Counted from the first letter of the stretch, positions 28,794 to 37,619 are shown. The stretch is DNA of 64,000 bases from Amycolatopsis orientalis DSM 43388 (GCF_000411975.1 NZ_ASXG01000094.1:1-64000); one strand, 5' to 3'. The notes: a model not told the origin generated them from the letters alone. Program-made: numbers and translations.

Positions 28794-29825
28794 GTGGCCC
28801 CGGAAACCGTCCGCCGCCGACGCGGCGAGCAGCTGGAGTCCGCGTTGCTGGCCGCCGGATGGGAGGAGCTGGTCGAAGCCGGGTACGCGCGGCTGACCAT
28901 GGAATCGGTCGCCGTCCGCGCCCGCACGAGCGAGGCCGTGCTCTACCGGCGGTGGGCCAACAAGGACGAACTGGTGCTGGCCGCGATGCGGCGGCACCGA
29001 GCCCTCAACCCGATCGCCGTTCCCGACACCGGGAGCCTGCGCGGCGATCTGCTCGCGTACCTGACCGCGGCGAGCGAGGCGCTCGCCGGATTCTTCGCGA
29101 TCGCGGTCGCTGCCTCCTATGCCGGGCTCTTGGCCAGCACCGGTGCCACGCCCGCCCAGATCCGCGACGAGATCATCGGCGACCGGCTGCTTCCCCGGGA
29201 CATCTACCAGCGCGCCCACGACCGCGGCGAGATCGACCTGACCCGCCTGTCCGGCACGGTGCTCGAAATGCCGTTCCAGCTGGCGCGCCACGACCTCCTG
29301 CTGGACCTCGCCCCGCTCCGGCCCGCGCGGATCCGGGCGATCGTCGACGAGCTGTTCCTTCCGCTGGTCCAACCATTGGTTAAAGACTTAACTTCGCCTG
29401 TGGAAAAGCCGCCGGAACCGATGCCGGGAGACATTTTCCGCACGATTCGCTGGGTGCGGCGCAAGCGGATCGAGGAATGGAGCCGCACGCGCGACCTCAC
29501 CTTCGAACAGGCCATCGTGCTTGGCTACCTGGGGTGGCGGCCCGGCATGATCCAGCGAGACGTCGCGGAGATGACCAGCACGACGCCCGCGAACGTCTCC
29601 CTGCTCCTCAAGGGCCTCGAACGCCGGGGACTGATCGAACGGCGCACGGAGGGCGGGCGCAAACGGGTCTACGCCACCGACGCCGGGATCGCCCTGGTCA
29701 CCGGCCTCGACGAGGTGCTGGCCGAGGCGGACGAACTGGTCTTCGCCCCGCTCGCCCCCGACGAGCGGGGCGCGCTGGCGGCGACGCTGGGGAAGATCAA
29801 CGCGCACCTGACTGGCGCGTCGTGA
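28794..29825 (+). CDS. TetR-MarR fusion regulator
   Basis: At 343 residues, the N-terminal ~200 are a TetR protein with HTH MESVAVRARTSEAVLYRRWANKDEL (about 36-60) and a helical TetR_C-type domain ending LFLPLVQPLV. After a short linker (PVEKPPEPMPG) comes a complete MarR winged helix, with MTSTTPANVSLLLKGLERRGLIERR as recognition helix and wing near 265-290. Both DNA-binding units look intact. TetR and MarR domains are each normally found alone, so the fusion is unusual. The start is uncertain: GTG at 28794 gives a standard TetR beginning, while GTG 28785 and TTG 28758 are alternatives. It is divergent from a hydroxylase-MarR operon. Confidence 0.82.
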   Translation: MAPETVRRRRGEQLESALLAAGWEELVEAGYARLTMESVAVRARTSEAVLYRRWANKDELVLAAMRRHRALNPIAVPDTGSLRGDLLAYLTAASEALAGFFAIAVAASYAGLLASTGATPAQIRDEIIGDRLLPRDIYQRAHDRGEIDLTRLSGTVLEMPFQLARHDLLLDLAPLRPARIRAIVDELFLPLVQPLVKDLTSPVEKPPEPMPGDIFRTIRWVRRKRIEEWSRTRDLTFEQAIVLGYLGWRPGMIQRDVAEMTSTTPANVSLLLKGLERRGLIERRTEGGRKRVYATDAGIALVTGLDEVLAEADELVFAPLAPDERGALAATLGKINAHLTGAS

Positions 29826-29939
29826 GTGGTGCTGCCGGTTCTAGCCGGGATTGACCTCGCCCGGCTTGGGTGCGGACCTCTTCGGCGGCGCTGGGGCCGG
29901 GCCGGGCCATCGCTCGTCCAGCCAGCGTCGGTGCCTCGC

Positions 29940-30245
29940 GCCGGTCGCCTGGCCGGTGTTCGGCTGGCCGCCTGTGCCTCGTATCGCTCGGCCGACCCGC
30001 GTTCGGCTGGGTGTGTGCGTCTTGGATCGGTCGCCTGGCCGGTGTTCGGCTGGGTGTGTGCGTCTCGGGTCGGTCGCCTGGCCGGTGTTCGGCTGGGTGT
30101 GTGCGTCTCGGGTCGGTCGCCCGGCTGGTGTTCGGCTGGGTGTGCGCGTCTCGGGTCGGTCGCCTGGCCGGTGTTCGGCTGGCCGTCCGCGTCTCGGATC
30201 GGTCGCCCGGCTGGTGTTCGGCTGGTCGTCCGTCCCCGCCTCGCA
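29940..30245. repeat. 43-bp tandem repeat (minisatellite), ~7 copies
   Basis: The word GTTCGGCTGG recurs at 29958, 30001, 30044, 30087, 30130, 30173 and 30216, exactly 43 bases apart each time. A degraded copy follows at 30263. The unit also holds GGTCGCC(T/C)GGC and a GTGTGTGCGTCTCGG stretch. Because 43 is not a multiple of three, successive copies fall into different reading frames, and open frames appear on both strands. That argues against coding. The flanking regions, from 29826 and up to 30313, contain no gene. Confidence 0.9.
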
Positions 30246-30313
30246 TCGCTCGCCCGGCCATTGTCCGGCTGGCCGGTCCCGCCGCGCAGCGTGCCCCCAT
30301 GCCGGATCCACGC

Positions 30314-30883
30314 TCATCGCTGCAGCCGTCGCAGATTCCGTTTTCCCAGTACCGCCATCAACGGCTTCACCGCCAGCAGCTCGCCGAACCGGTAGTCCTT
30401 CGCCGGCACCAGTCGCTCCGCGAGGTCCGGGCGGTGGCGGCGCAGGTAATGCCGGGCCTTCTCCGCGTGCAGGGAATTCGAGACGATCTTGATCCGGTCC
30501 GCGTCCTCGATCAGCGGCACCGCGCGGAGCACGTTCTCCCACGTCGACCGGCTCTCCGTCTCCAGCGCCAGCGGACCGCGGTAGCCGCGCTCCCGTGCGT
30601 ACCGGGCCATCAGCGCGGCCTCGGTCTCCGAGCCGCCGACCGCGCCGCCGCACAGCACCAGGCGCGACGGTCCTGGCGCCTGCGAACGTACTGCCGCCCG
30701 CACTCGCCAGCGGTTCACGAAATTGGCTCGCGACCCGCGGTTGCGGTAGCCGAGCACGACCACTGCCTCGCCGGTGCCCGACGTCCCGGGGCGGCCGCCC
30801 AATCCGCGCCGCGAGGAGCGCCAGTGCTCCCATTCGGCCCAGCCGAACAACGCGACGAAAAGCAGCAGAAAACGACGCAGCAC
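30314..30883 (-). CDS. DUF218/YdcF-like membrane-anchored protein
   Basis: This 189-residue protein starts with one hydrophobic helix (RRFLLLFVALFGWAEW) and continues as a DUF218 (ElyC/SanA/YdcF) domain. Recognisable parts are AVVVLGYRNRG, LVLCGGAVGGSETEA, LALETESRSTWENV and IKIVSNSLHAEKARHYL. Members of this family act at the cell envelope, and the exact reaction is mostly unknown. The frame stays open far upstream, but that is a shadow of the opposite-strand genes. GTG at 30883 gives the natural start next to the transmembrane helix; a GTG at 30907 is an alternative. Confidence 0.8.
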   Translation of the reverse strand: MLRRFLLLFVALFGWAEWEHWRSSRRGLGGRPGTSGTGEAVVVLGYRNRGSRANFVNRWRVRAAVRSQAPGPSRLVLCGGAVGGSETEAALMARYARERGYRGPLALETESRSTWENVLRAVPLIEDADRIKIVSNSLHAEKARHYLRRHRPDLAERLVPAKDYRFGELLAVKPLMAVLGKRNLRRLQR

Positions 30884-31012
30884 CCACCCGACCTTACCAT
30901 TGTCCACAAAGGACACACTGGGTCCCGGGAAGACGCGCGTCTGGAACTTGTCGATCCGCGAAGGTACTGTCACACAAACCGCTACGTCGCCGTCCGGTAG
31001 TCGGGAGGAGCA

Positions 31013-32659
31013 GTGTCGCTCGGAGGGATACCGTCGCAGGGCTCCGCCGTCCTGCGGCCGCCGATCGCCGATTCGTGGCGCCGGTCCCGGCTGTTCGGCG
31101 TGGCGCCGGAGCTGGACCAGTCCGCGATTTCGATCGGCGAGGTCGATCCGCGCAGCAGGCTGATGACCGCCGCCCGCCCGGTGCTGGAGCAGCTCGTCGA
31201 GCAGCTGACCGGCACCCGGTTCTCCATCCTGCTCGCCGACCGCGACTGCCGGCTCGTCTTCCGCTGGTTCGGCGACCGCGGCCTGCAGCGCCAGCTGGAG
31301 GAGATCGGCGTGCTGCACGGATCGCAGCTCAGCGAGGGCCGCGTCGGCACGAACGCGCTGGGCACGCCGCACGAATCGCGCCAGGCGGTGGAAATCCACG
31401 GCCAGGAGCACTACGTCGACGCGTTGAAGCGGTTCAGCTGCTACGGCCATCCGATCCGGCATCCGCTCACCGGGCGGATCGAGGGCGTCCTCGACATCAC
31501 CGGCGAAAGCGACAGCAGCAATCCGCTGTTCGGGCCGCTCGTGCAACGCGTCGTCGGCGACATCGAACAGCTCGTGCTGGAGAGCGCCCGCGCCTGCGAA
31601 CGGCGGCTGTTCCTGGCGTTCCAGCAGGCCACGCACCACCGCAGCGTGCCGGTCGCGGTGCTCGGCGGGGACCTGGTGTTCGCCAACGAAACCTGCATCG
31701 AGCACCTGCGCCCCGCCGATCCGACCCTCCTGCGCACGTTGCTGCCGCAAGTGCCGGAACGCGGAGTGTTCGACACTCGCCTCGAAGTGGGTGACGGAAT
31801 CAGTCTTTCGGTCGTAGCCGAACGCGTCGAGGGTTCGACGGACGGTGCCGTCTTCCGCATCGCGAGGAGCACCAGCAGCAGTCGGAAACCGGCCACCGCC
31901 GGGAAAAAGCCGGCCCGCTCGGTCCTCGTCGCGGGAGAACCGGGCACGGGCCGGACCACCGAGGCCCGTGCGCGAGCCGGCGTGGACGATCCGGTCGTCC
32001 TGCACGGCGCCGCCGCGCTGCGCGAGGAACCCCGAGCCTGGGCGACAAGATTCGCCGACCTGATCGCACAGCCGCGCGCCGCCGTCGTCCTGGACGACGT
32101 TCACCTGCTCCCGGAGAGCCTGCTCCCCTTGGTCGGCGAGGCGCTCGACAACCCGGGATCGGCCCGGCTCCTGCTCACCTCCGTCCCTTCGGACGCGATG
32201 TCCCCGGCCGTCGCGGCAATCGCGGCGAGGTGCGCCGAAACCGTCGCCCTCGCCCCGTTGCGCGAGCGTCTCGACGACCTGCCGGCGATCGCCGAGTCTA
32301 TGCTCCGCGACGAGTATCCGGATCGAAAACCGCGCTTCACCGGTACCGCACTGGCCGCGCTGCGGACGCATCCGTGGCCGGGCAACCTGCACGAACTGCG
32401 CGCGGTGATGCGCGAGGTCTCCCGTCTTCCGTACACGGGGGTGATCGACCTCGCCCAGCTGCCGCCCGCGTACCGCGGCAGTTCGCGCACGCGGCAGCTC
32501 GGCGGGCGGGAACTCGCCGAACGGAACGCGATCGTCACGGCGTTGCGCGCCAGCGAAGGCAACAAGCTGCGCGCGGCCCGCGAACTCGGCATCAGCCGCA
32601 CCACGCTCTACCGGCGCATGCAGGCGCTGGGCGTGACCGACGACTGTCCACTTCTGTAA
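31013..32659 (+). CDS. AcoR/MimR-type GAF-AAA-Fis transcriptional activator
   Basis: This 548-residue regulator has an N-terminal GAF sensor region (about 55-205, with EGRVGTNALGTPHESRQAVEIHGQEHY typical of AcoR). A degenerate AAA+ domain follows, with GEPGTGRTT as Walker A (Arg where Lys is usual) and VVLDDVHLLP as Walker B. A C-terminal Fis-type HTH (NKLRAARELGISRTTLYRRM) ends the protein. The sigma-54 contact loop GAFTGA is absent, so it probably works with sigma-70. Relatives control acetoin, propane, acetone and alcohol oxidation. It lies just upstream of aldehyde and alcohol dehydrogenase genes on the same strand and is probably their activator. Confidence 0.85.
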   Translation: MSLGGIPSQGSAVLRPPIADSWRRSRLFGVAPELDQSAISIGEVDPRSRLMTAARPVLEQLVEQLTGTRFSILLADRDCRLVFRWFGDRGLQRQLEEIGVLHGSQLSEGRVGTNALGTPHESRQAVEIHGQEHYVDALKRFSCYGHPIRHPLTGRIEGVLDITGESDSSNPLFGPLVQRVVGDIEQLVLESARACERRLFLAFQQATHHRSVPVAVLGGDLVFANETCIEHLRPADPTLLRTLLPQVPERGVFDTRLEVGDGISLSVVAERVEGSTDGAVFRIARSTSSSRKPATAGKKPARSVLVAGEPGTGRTTEARARAGVDDPVVLHGAAALREEPRAWATRFADLIAQPRAAVVLDDVHLLPESLLPLVGEALDNPGSARLLLTSVPSDAMSPAVAAIAARCAETVALAPLRERLDDLPAIAESMLRDEYPDRKPRFTGTALAALRTHPWPGNLHELRAVMREVSRLPYTGVIDLAQLPPAYRGSSRTRQLGGRELAERNAIVTALRASEGNKLRAARELGISRTTLYRRMQALGVTDDCPLL

Positions 32660-32681
32660 CACTTCGCCCCCGGTCCGCCGG

Positions 32682-32701
32682 GTGACGATGACCTCCGTCA
32701 C
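32682..32701. promoter_or_regulatory. Inverted repeat GTGACG-N8-CGTCAC before aldehyde dehydrogenase
   Basis: Arms GTGACG (32682-32687) and CGTCAC (32696-32701) lie 21 bases upstream of the aldehyde dehydrogenase start. It may be the binding site of the AcoR-like activator or of the MftR-like repressor. The latter's own promoter has a palindrome with the related half-site TGTCACC. Confidence 0.45.
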
Positions 32702-32722
32702 AACGAAGTGAGGAGGCGCCAG

Positions 32723-34222
32723 GTGACCGCAACGGTGGAATTCCCCCTGCACACCCAGGTCCGGGAGTTCGTGTCCGGCCCGCTGGAGCTCTTGATCGGC
32801 GGGCGCTGGGTCCCGGCCGCGTCGGGCCGGACCTTCCCGACCTACGACCCGGCCACCGGGGAAAAGATCGCCGAGGTCGCGCACGCCGAGGCCGAGGATG
32901 TCAACCGCGCCGTCGCCGCCGCGCGCAAGGCGTTCGACGAGGGCCCGTGGCCGGCGATGAAGCCGAACGAGCGCGAACGGCTGATCTGGCGCATCGGCGA
33001 TCTGCTGTCCGAGCGGGCGGAGATCTTCGGCCAGCTGGAAGCGCTCGACAACGGCAAGTCCGCGGCGATCGCGACGGCGGTGGACACCGGCTGGGCCGCC
33101 GACGTCTTCCGCTACTACGCGGGCTGGGCGACCAAGATCGAAGGCAGCACGGTGAACGTGTCGATGCCGTTCGCTCCGGACGCGCAGTTCCACGCCTACA
33201 CGCTGCGCGAGCCGGTCGGCGTGTGCGGGCAGATCATCCCGTGGAACTTCCCGCTGCTGATGGCCGCGTGGAAGATCGCGCCGGCGCTCGCCGCGGGCAA
33301 CACCGTGGTGCTCAAGCCCGCCGAGCAGACGCCGCTGACCGCGCTGCTGCTGGGCAGGCTGTTCGAGGAGGCCGGATTCCCGCCCGGCGTGGTCAACATC
33401 GTCACCGGCTTCGGCGACGCCGGGGCCGCGCTGGCCGCGCACGACGGCGTGGACAAGGTCGCGTTCACCGGCTCGACCGAGGTGGGCAAGAAGATCGTCC
33501 AGGCGGCGAGCGGGAACCTGAAGAAGGTTTCCCTTGAACTGGGCGGGAAGAGCCCGAACGTGGTCTTCGCCGACGCCGATCTCGACCTCGCGGTGCCCGG
33601 TTCGGTCAACGCGTGGATGTTCAACCACGGCCAGTGCTGCGTCGCCGGAACGCGGCTGTACGTGGAGGACACGATCTTCGAGGAGTTCACCCAGGCGGTC
33701 GCGGAGGCGGCGAGCCAGGTGAAGATCGGGCCGGGTCTCGACCCGGAAACCCAGCTGGGTCCGATGGTGTCCCAAGAGCAGTTCGACCGCGTCTCGCGCT
33801 ATCTGGGCGAGGGGCTCGCCGACGGCGCCCGCGCGCTCACCGGCGGAAAACGCTGGGGCGACACCGGATACTTCATCGAGCCGACCGTTTTCGTCGACGT
33901 GAAACCGGAATTCAGCATCGTCCGGGAAGAGATCTTCGGCCCGGTCGTGGCGGCCATGCCGTTCAACGCCGAAGCCGGCGTGGCCGCCGCGGCCAACAAC
34001 AGCGAGTACGGCCTGGCCGCCGGGGTCTGGACACGCGACGTCGCGAAGGCGCACCGTACTGCGAAGGAACTGAAGGCAGGCTCGGTGTGGGTCAACCAGT
34101 ACAACGGCTTCGACACGGCGATGCCGTTCGGCGGCTACAAGCAGTCCGGCTGGGGCCGGGAACTGGGCGCGGCCGCGCTCGACCTCTACACGCAGACCAA
34201 GTCCGTGAACATCGCGCTGTGA
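32723..34222 (+). CDS. NAD-dependent aldehyde dehydrogenase
   Basis: At 499 residues it matches the broad betaine/phenylacetaldehyde/acetaldehyde dehydrogenase group. It has IIPWNFPLLM near 175, the base glutamate in LELGGKSPN, and the catalytic cysteine in GQCCVAG (Cys306). The frame opens at 32708, but GAGGAGG six bases upstream marks the GTG at 32723. The alcohol dehydrogenase gene follows 28 bases downstream. Together they would oxidise an alcohol through its aldehyde to the acid. The substrate is unknown. Confidence 0.92.
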   Translation: MTATVEFPLHTQVREFVSGPLELLIGGRWVPAASGRTFPTYDPATGEKIAEVAHAEAEDVNRAVAAARKAFDEGPWPAMKPNERERLIWRIGDLLSERAEIFGQLEALDNGKSAAIATAVDTGWAADVFRYYAGWATKIEGSTVNVSMPFAPDAQFHAYTLREPVGVCGQIIPWNFPLLMAAWKIAPALAAGNTVVLKPAEQTPLTALLLGRLFEEAGFPPGVVNIVTGFGDAGAALAAHDGVDKVAFTGSTEVGKKIVQAASGNLKKVSLELGGKSPNVVFADADLDLAVPGSVNAWMFNHGQCCVAGTRLYVEDTIFEEFTQAVAEAASQVKIGPGLDPETQLGPMVSQEQFDRVSRYLGEGLADGARALTGGKRWGDTGYFIEPTVFVDVKPEFSIVREEIFGPVVAAMPFNAEAGVAAAANNSEYGLAAGVWTRDVAKAHRTAKELKAGSVWVNQYNGFDTAMPFGGYKQSGWGRELGAAALDLYTQTKSVNIAL

Positions 34223-34250
34223 TCCGCCCGCTCGAACAAAGGAGTTCCCG

Positions 34251-35372
34251 ATGAAGACGAAAGCAGCGGTCGTCTACGAGGTGGGCAAGCCGATCGAGGT
34301 GGTCGAACTCGACCTCGAAGGCCCCGGCCAGGGCGAAGTGCTGATCCGGTACACCCACGCCGGGCTGTGCCATTCGGACGTGCACATCGCGCACGGCGAC
34401 CTGGAGGCCCGGCTGCCGATGGTGCTCGGCCACGAGGGCGCGGGCATCATCGAGGACGTCGGCCCCGGCGTCACCCGGGTCAAGCCGGGCGACCACGTCG
34501 TGTGCTCGTTCATCCCGAACTGCGGCGTGTGCCGCTGGTGCGCCACCGGGCAGCAGGCGATCTGCGACATGGGCGCCACGATCCTCGAGGGCTACCTGCC
34601 CGGCGAGCGGTTCCCGTTCAGCGGTCCCGGCCCGGTCAAGGAATACGGCGCGATGTGCATGCTCGGCACGTTCAGCCAGTACTCGACCATCCACCAGAAC
34701 TCGGTGGTGAAGGTCGACGACGACCTCCCGCTCGACAAGGCGGTGCTCGTCGGCTGCGGCGTCCCGACCGGATGGGGTTCGGCGGTCAACGCGGCCAACG
34801 TCCGGCCGGGCGAGACGGTGATCGTGTCCGGCGTCGGCGGCATCGGCATCAACGCGGTGCAGGGCGCGCGCTATGCCGGCGCGAAGAACGTGATCGCGCT
34901 GGACCCGCTGGAGAACAAGCGCGAAAAGGCGATGGAACTGGGCGCGACGCACGCGGTCGCGACGCCGGAGGAAGCCGCGGAGCTGGCGCAGTCGTTCACC
35001 AACGGCAACGGCGCGGACAAGACGATCGTCACCGCGGGCATCGTCACCGAGGAGATCGTCACCGGCGCGTTCAACGCCACCGGCAAGGGCGGCACGATCG
35101 TGCTGACCGGGCTGAACAAACTGTCGGTCAACAACGTCAACCTCCCCGGTTCGATCCTGACGCTGTTCAAGAAGACGGTGAAGGGCAGCCTGTTCGGCGA
35201 CTGCAACCCGACCACGGACATCCCGAAGATCCTCGGGCTGTACCAGAGCGGCGACCTGAAGCTGGACGAGATCATCACCCGCACATACCGCCTGGAAGAG
35301 GTCAACCAGGGGTACGACGATCTCCTGGAGGGCCGGAACGTGCGCGGCGTGCTGGTCCACGACGCGCCGTGA
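34251..35372 (+). CDS. NDMA-dependent (nicotinoprotein) zinc alcohol dehydrogenase
   Basis: This 373-residue zinc alcohol dehydrogenase starts MKTKAAVVYEVGKPIEVVE. The catalytic zinc Cys is in GLCHSDVH, the GHEGAG histidine follows, and the structural zinc region reads CGVCRWC with ICDMG. The coenzyme loop GVGGIGINAVQG follows near 195. The sequence fits the family that needs the artificial acceptor NDMA because NADH stays bound; in actinobacteria that family co-occurs with the mycofactocin system, which reoxidises it. AAAGGAG precedes the ATG. The stop overlaps the start of the MoxR gene, tying a maturation ATPase to this enzyme. Confidence 0.9.
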   Translation: MKTKAAVVYEVGKPIEVVELDLEGPGQGEVLIRYTHAGLCHSDVHIAHGDLEARLPMVLGHEGAGIIEDVGPGVTRVKPGDHVVCSFIPNCGVCRWCATGQQAICDMGATILEGYLPGERFPFSGPGPVKEYGAMCMLGTFSQYSTIHQNSVVKVDDDLPLDKAVLVGCGVPTGWGSAVNAANVRPGETVIVSGVGGIGINAVQGARYAGAKNVIALDPLENKREKAMELGATHAVATPEEAAELAQSFTNGNGADKTIVTAGIVTEEIVTGAFNATGKGGTIVLTGLNKLSVNNVNLPGSILTLFKKTVKGSLFGDCNPTTDIPKILGLYQSGDLKLDEIITRTYRLEEVNQGYDDLLEGRNVRGVLVHDAP

Positions 35373-36307
35373 CGGCTTTGTCGGCGGACTGCGGGCCGGT
35401 TTCCGGTCCGCGGTCCGCGGTTCCCCTCCTGGCCGCGGACGTGGTCGGCCGCCGCCGCGAAATCGAGCTGCTGCTGGCCGGTCTCGACTGCGGTGCGCAC
35501 GTCGTGCTCGAAGGCCCGCCCGGCACCGGCAAGACCACGCTGCTGCGCGCGGTCGCGGAAGCCGGCGGTTCACCGTTCGTGTTCGTGGAAGGCAATGCCG
35601 AGCTGACGCCCGCCCGCTTGGTCGGCCAGTTCGACCCTTCGCGGGTGCTGGCCGAGGGCTACGTGCCAGAGACCTTTGTGGACGGTCCGCTCATCGAGGC
35701 ACTGCGCACCGGCGGCCTGCTGTACGTCGAGGAAGTCAACCGGATCCCGGAGGAGACGCTCAACGTCCTGATCACCGTCATGTCCGAGGCCGAACTGCAC
35801 GTCCCGCGCCTGGGCCGGGTGCGCGCCGCGGACGGGTTTCGGTTGGTGGCCGCGATGAACCCGTTCGACGCGGTCGGCACCGCCCGCATCTCGTCGGCCA
35901 TCTACGACCGGGTGTGCCGGATTGTGATGGGCTACCAAAGCCACGAGGAGGAGAGCGACATCGTCGCCCGCCGCGGCCCGTCCGTGCCCGCGGAATGGCG
36001 GGACAAAGTCGTGGACCTGGTCCGCCGCACGCGCGAGCACGCCGACGTCCGGGTCGGTTCGTCCGTGCGCGGCGCGATCGACGTAGTCCGGCTGGCGGTT
36101 TCGCTGGCCCGCATCCGCGGTGCCTCGGCCACCGAGTGGCGCATCGGCTACGACGCCGCCCTGGCAGCGTTGTCCGGTCGAATCGGTTTGCACGAATCCA
36201 GCGGCCGTACCGCGGAATCGGTGATCGACGAACTGTACGTCGCGGTCTTCGGCGAGGAAGACCCGCCACCGGACTCGGCAGGCGGTGCCCCGCCGGGGGA
36301 AGCCTGA
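35369..36307 (+). CDS. MoxR-family AAA+ ATPase
   Basis: This 312-residue ATPase has Walker A GPPGTGKTTLL near 50, Walker B LLYVEEVNRIPEETLN near 115, sensor 1 AAMNPFD near 157, and the MoxR pattern GNAELTPARLVGQFDP. MoxR proteins act with VWA proteins as chaperones that insert cofactors or activate metal enzymes, as with methanol dehydrogenase and CO dehydrogenase. The GTG start overlaps the alcohol dehydrogenase stop (GTGA), and the VWA gene follows without a gap. A role in loading the dehydrogenase with bound NAD or zinc is an inference from this arrangement. Confidence 0.9.
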   Translation: MTALSADCGPVSGPRSAVPLLAADVVGRRREIELLLAGLDCGAHVVLEGPPGTGKTTLLRAVAEAGGSPFVFVEGNAELTPARLVGQFDPSRVLAEGYVPETFVDGPLIEALRTGGLLYVEEVNRIPEETLNVLITVMSEAELHVPRLGRVRAADGFRLVAAMNPFDAVGTARISSAIYDRVCRIVMGYQSHEEESDIVARRGPSVPAEWRDKVVDLVRRTREHADVRVGSSVRGAIDVVRLAVSLARIRGASATEWRIGYDAALAALSGRIGLHESSGRTAESVIDELYVAVFGEEDPPPDSAGGAPPGEA

Positions 36308-37245
36308 GCCCGCCGCCGGCGGGCCCCCAACAGCATCAGCGACCGCCCCGCCCGGGTTCAGCGCGCAGCAGCACCACGCCCCGCTCCGAACTGTCCCGCA
36401 ACAGCCGCTTCGCGGAAATCTCGCCCGAGGTGGGCATGCTGGACGAGGAAGCGTTCAGCACGGTCTTCCGCGAGGACGCGGACGAGGCGATGGCCTTGCT
36501 GGTCGAGATGAGCAAGGCGACCGACGAGTCCCTGCGCGCTGCCGCCCGAGGCCTGGCCCGCCGCCTGATGATCGACGTCGCCCGCCAAGGCGTCGCACGC
36601 GGACGAGGCGTAGGAAAGCTGCGCCGAGACCGCGCCGACCGAGGCGGCGAACTAGACCTGGACCGATCCCTGCCCGCACTGGTCGACGCGGCAGCCGTCG
36701 GCGGAGTTCCAGCCCTGGACGACCTGGTAGCCCGCCGATGGGCCCGCCCGGAACTGGCCCTGTGCCTGGTAATAGACACCAGCGGCTCAATGACGGGCGC
36801 ACGACTGGCCGCGGCCGCACTCACCGCCGCCGCATGCTCGTGGCGGGCCCCAGTGGAACACGCAGTGGTGTCCTTCGCCCGGACGGCGGAGGTAATCCGC
36901 CCGCTGCGGTCCTCCAGGTCGAAGGCCGCGGTAGTGGATTCGGTGTTGTCGTTGCGCGGACACGGCGTCACCGCATTGGCAGCAGCTCTGCACAAGGCGA
37001 ACGAACAACTGGCTTCCTCAAGAGCAGCCCGGAAAACGGTCCTGCTGCTGTCGGATTGCCGCGCCACCGACGATCAAGACCCACTACCCGCGGCGCGCGC
37101 GTGCGAAGAACTGTTGATCCTGGCCCCCGCAGAAGACTGCGAGGAAGCCGAACGCTTCGCCCGAGATGCAGGCGCACGCTGGCACCCGCTCACCGGTGCC
37201 GCCTCGGCCCCCGCCGCCCTGGCCACCCTGCTGGACCGCCCGTGA
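36304..37245 (+). CDS. VWA-domain (CoxE-like) partner of MoxR; start uncertain
   Basis: The protein has an N-terminal conserved region (RSELSRNSRFAEISPEVG...LDEEAF) and a C-terminal von Willebrand A domain whose metal site reads VIDTSGSM, with later Thr (GHGVTAL) and Asp (LLSDCRA) motifs. It is the usual partner of MoxR. The reading frame overlaps the end of the MoxR gene but has no ATG, GTG or TTG near the expected position. The overlapping codon at 36304 is CTG, and the next in-frame GTG (about 36430) would cut the conserved N-terminal region. Either CTG is used or the start lies upstream within moxR. Confidence 0.75.
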   Translation: MSPPPAGPQQHQRPPRPGSARSSTTPRSELSRNSRFAEISPEVGMLDEEAFSTVFREDADEAMALLVEMSKATDESLRAAARGLARRLMIDVARQGVARGRGVGKLRRDRADRGGELDLDRSLPALVDAAAVGGVPALDDLVARRWARPELALCLVIDTSGSMTGARLAAAALTAAACSWRAPVEHAVVSFARTAEVIRPLRSSRSKAAVVDSVLSLRGHGVTALAAALHKANEQLASSRAARKTVLLLSDCRATDDQDPLPAARACEELLILAPAEDCEEAERFARDAGARWHPLTGAASAPAALATLLDRP

Positions 37246-37361
37246 GGGCCACCTTCACGGACGCTGATTCCGTCAGGGTTCCCCTCACGACCCGCCGCCG
37301 TCCGTGGGGGGCTCCTTCACGGGCTTAGATTCCCTCGAGGAGCCCTTCACGCCCCGCCGCT
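37242..37361. repeat. Two ~57-bp direct repeats with internal palindromes
   Basis: Copies start near 37243 and 37305, 62 bases apart, sharing CCTTCACGG, GATTCC and a CCCGCCGC end. The first has arms GTGAGGG and CCCTCAC. The second has GGGCTCCT with AGGAGCCC. The base changes keep each unit able to pair, as in REP-like elements. They lie just after the VWA gene. Confidence 0.6.
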
Positions 37362-37496
37362 ACCGACACCGGCCCGCAGGCCACATCGGGTCGCCAGCCC
37401 CGGCCCCCGCGATCCGCAACCGCTGCACCCACCGATCGAGGCACCCAGCCCTGGCCCTGCACCCCGATACGAAGCCTCCCTGCGGTCTTGGGGTGC

Positions 37497-37526
37497 TTGT
37501 CAAGGCACGCTTTCCCGCCTTGACAA
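37497..37526. repeat. Perfect stem-loop TTGTCAAGGC / GCCTTGACAA
   Basis: Ten-base perfect arms (37497-37506 and 37517-37526) flank a ten-base loop in the intergenic region before the convergent MftR-like gene. No U-run follows. It may be a mobile palindromic repeat or a terminator of the VWA transcript. Confidence 0.6.
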
Positions 37527-37619
37527 CCACCCTCAGACCGTCAGCACAATCAAGCTTCGGGGTGCCCCACGCCAACTCACCCGCCTGCAATGTCGCCGCC
37601 AGGCGACGAGCAGCCGCCC

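Noticed and set aside
29940-30270. CRISPR-like repeats
   Set aside because: Copies are contiguous and near-identical across the whole 43 bases, with no unique spacers and no cas genes.
29841-30887. Repeat-encoded protein across the minisatellite
   Set aside because: The 43-base period forces frame change at every unit and frames are open on both strands, so translation is unlikely.
30314-34054. 1246-codon open frame on the minus strand
   Set aside because: Only its last ~189 codons (the DUF218 protein) look like a protein. The rest lies opposite the AcoR-type regulator and aldehyde dehydrogenase and is an antisense shadow.
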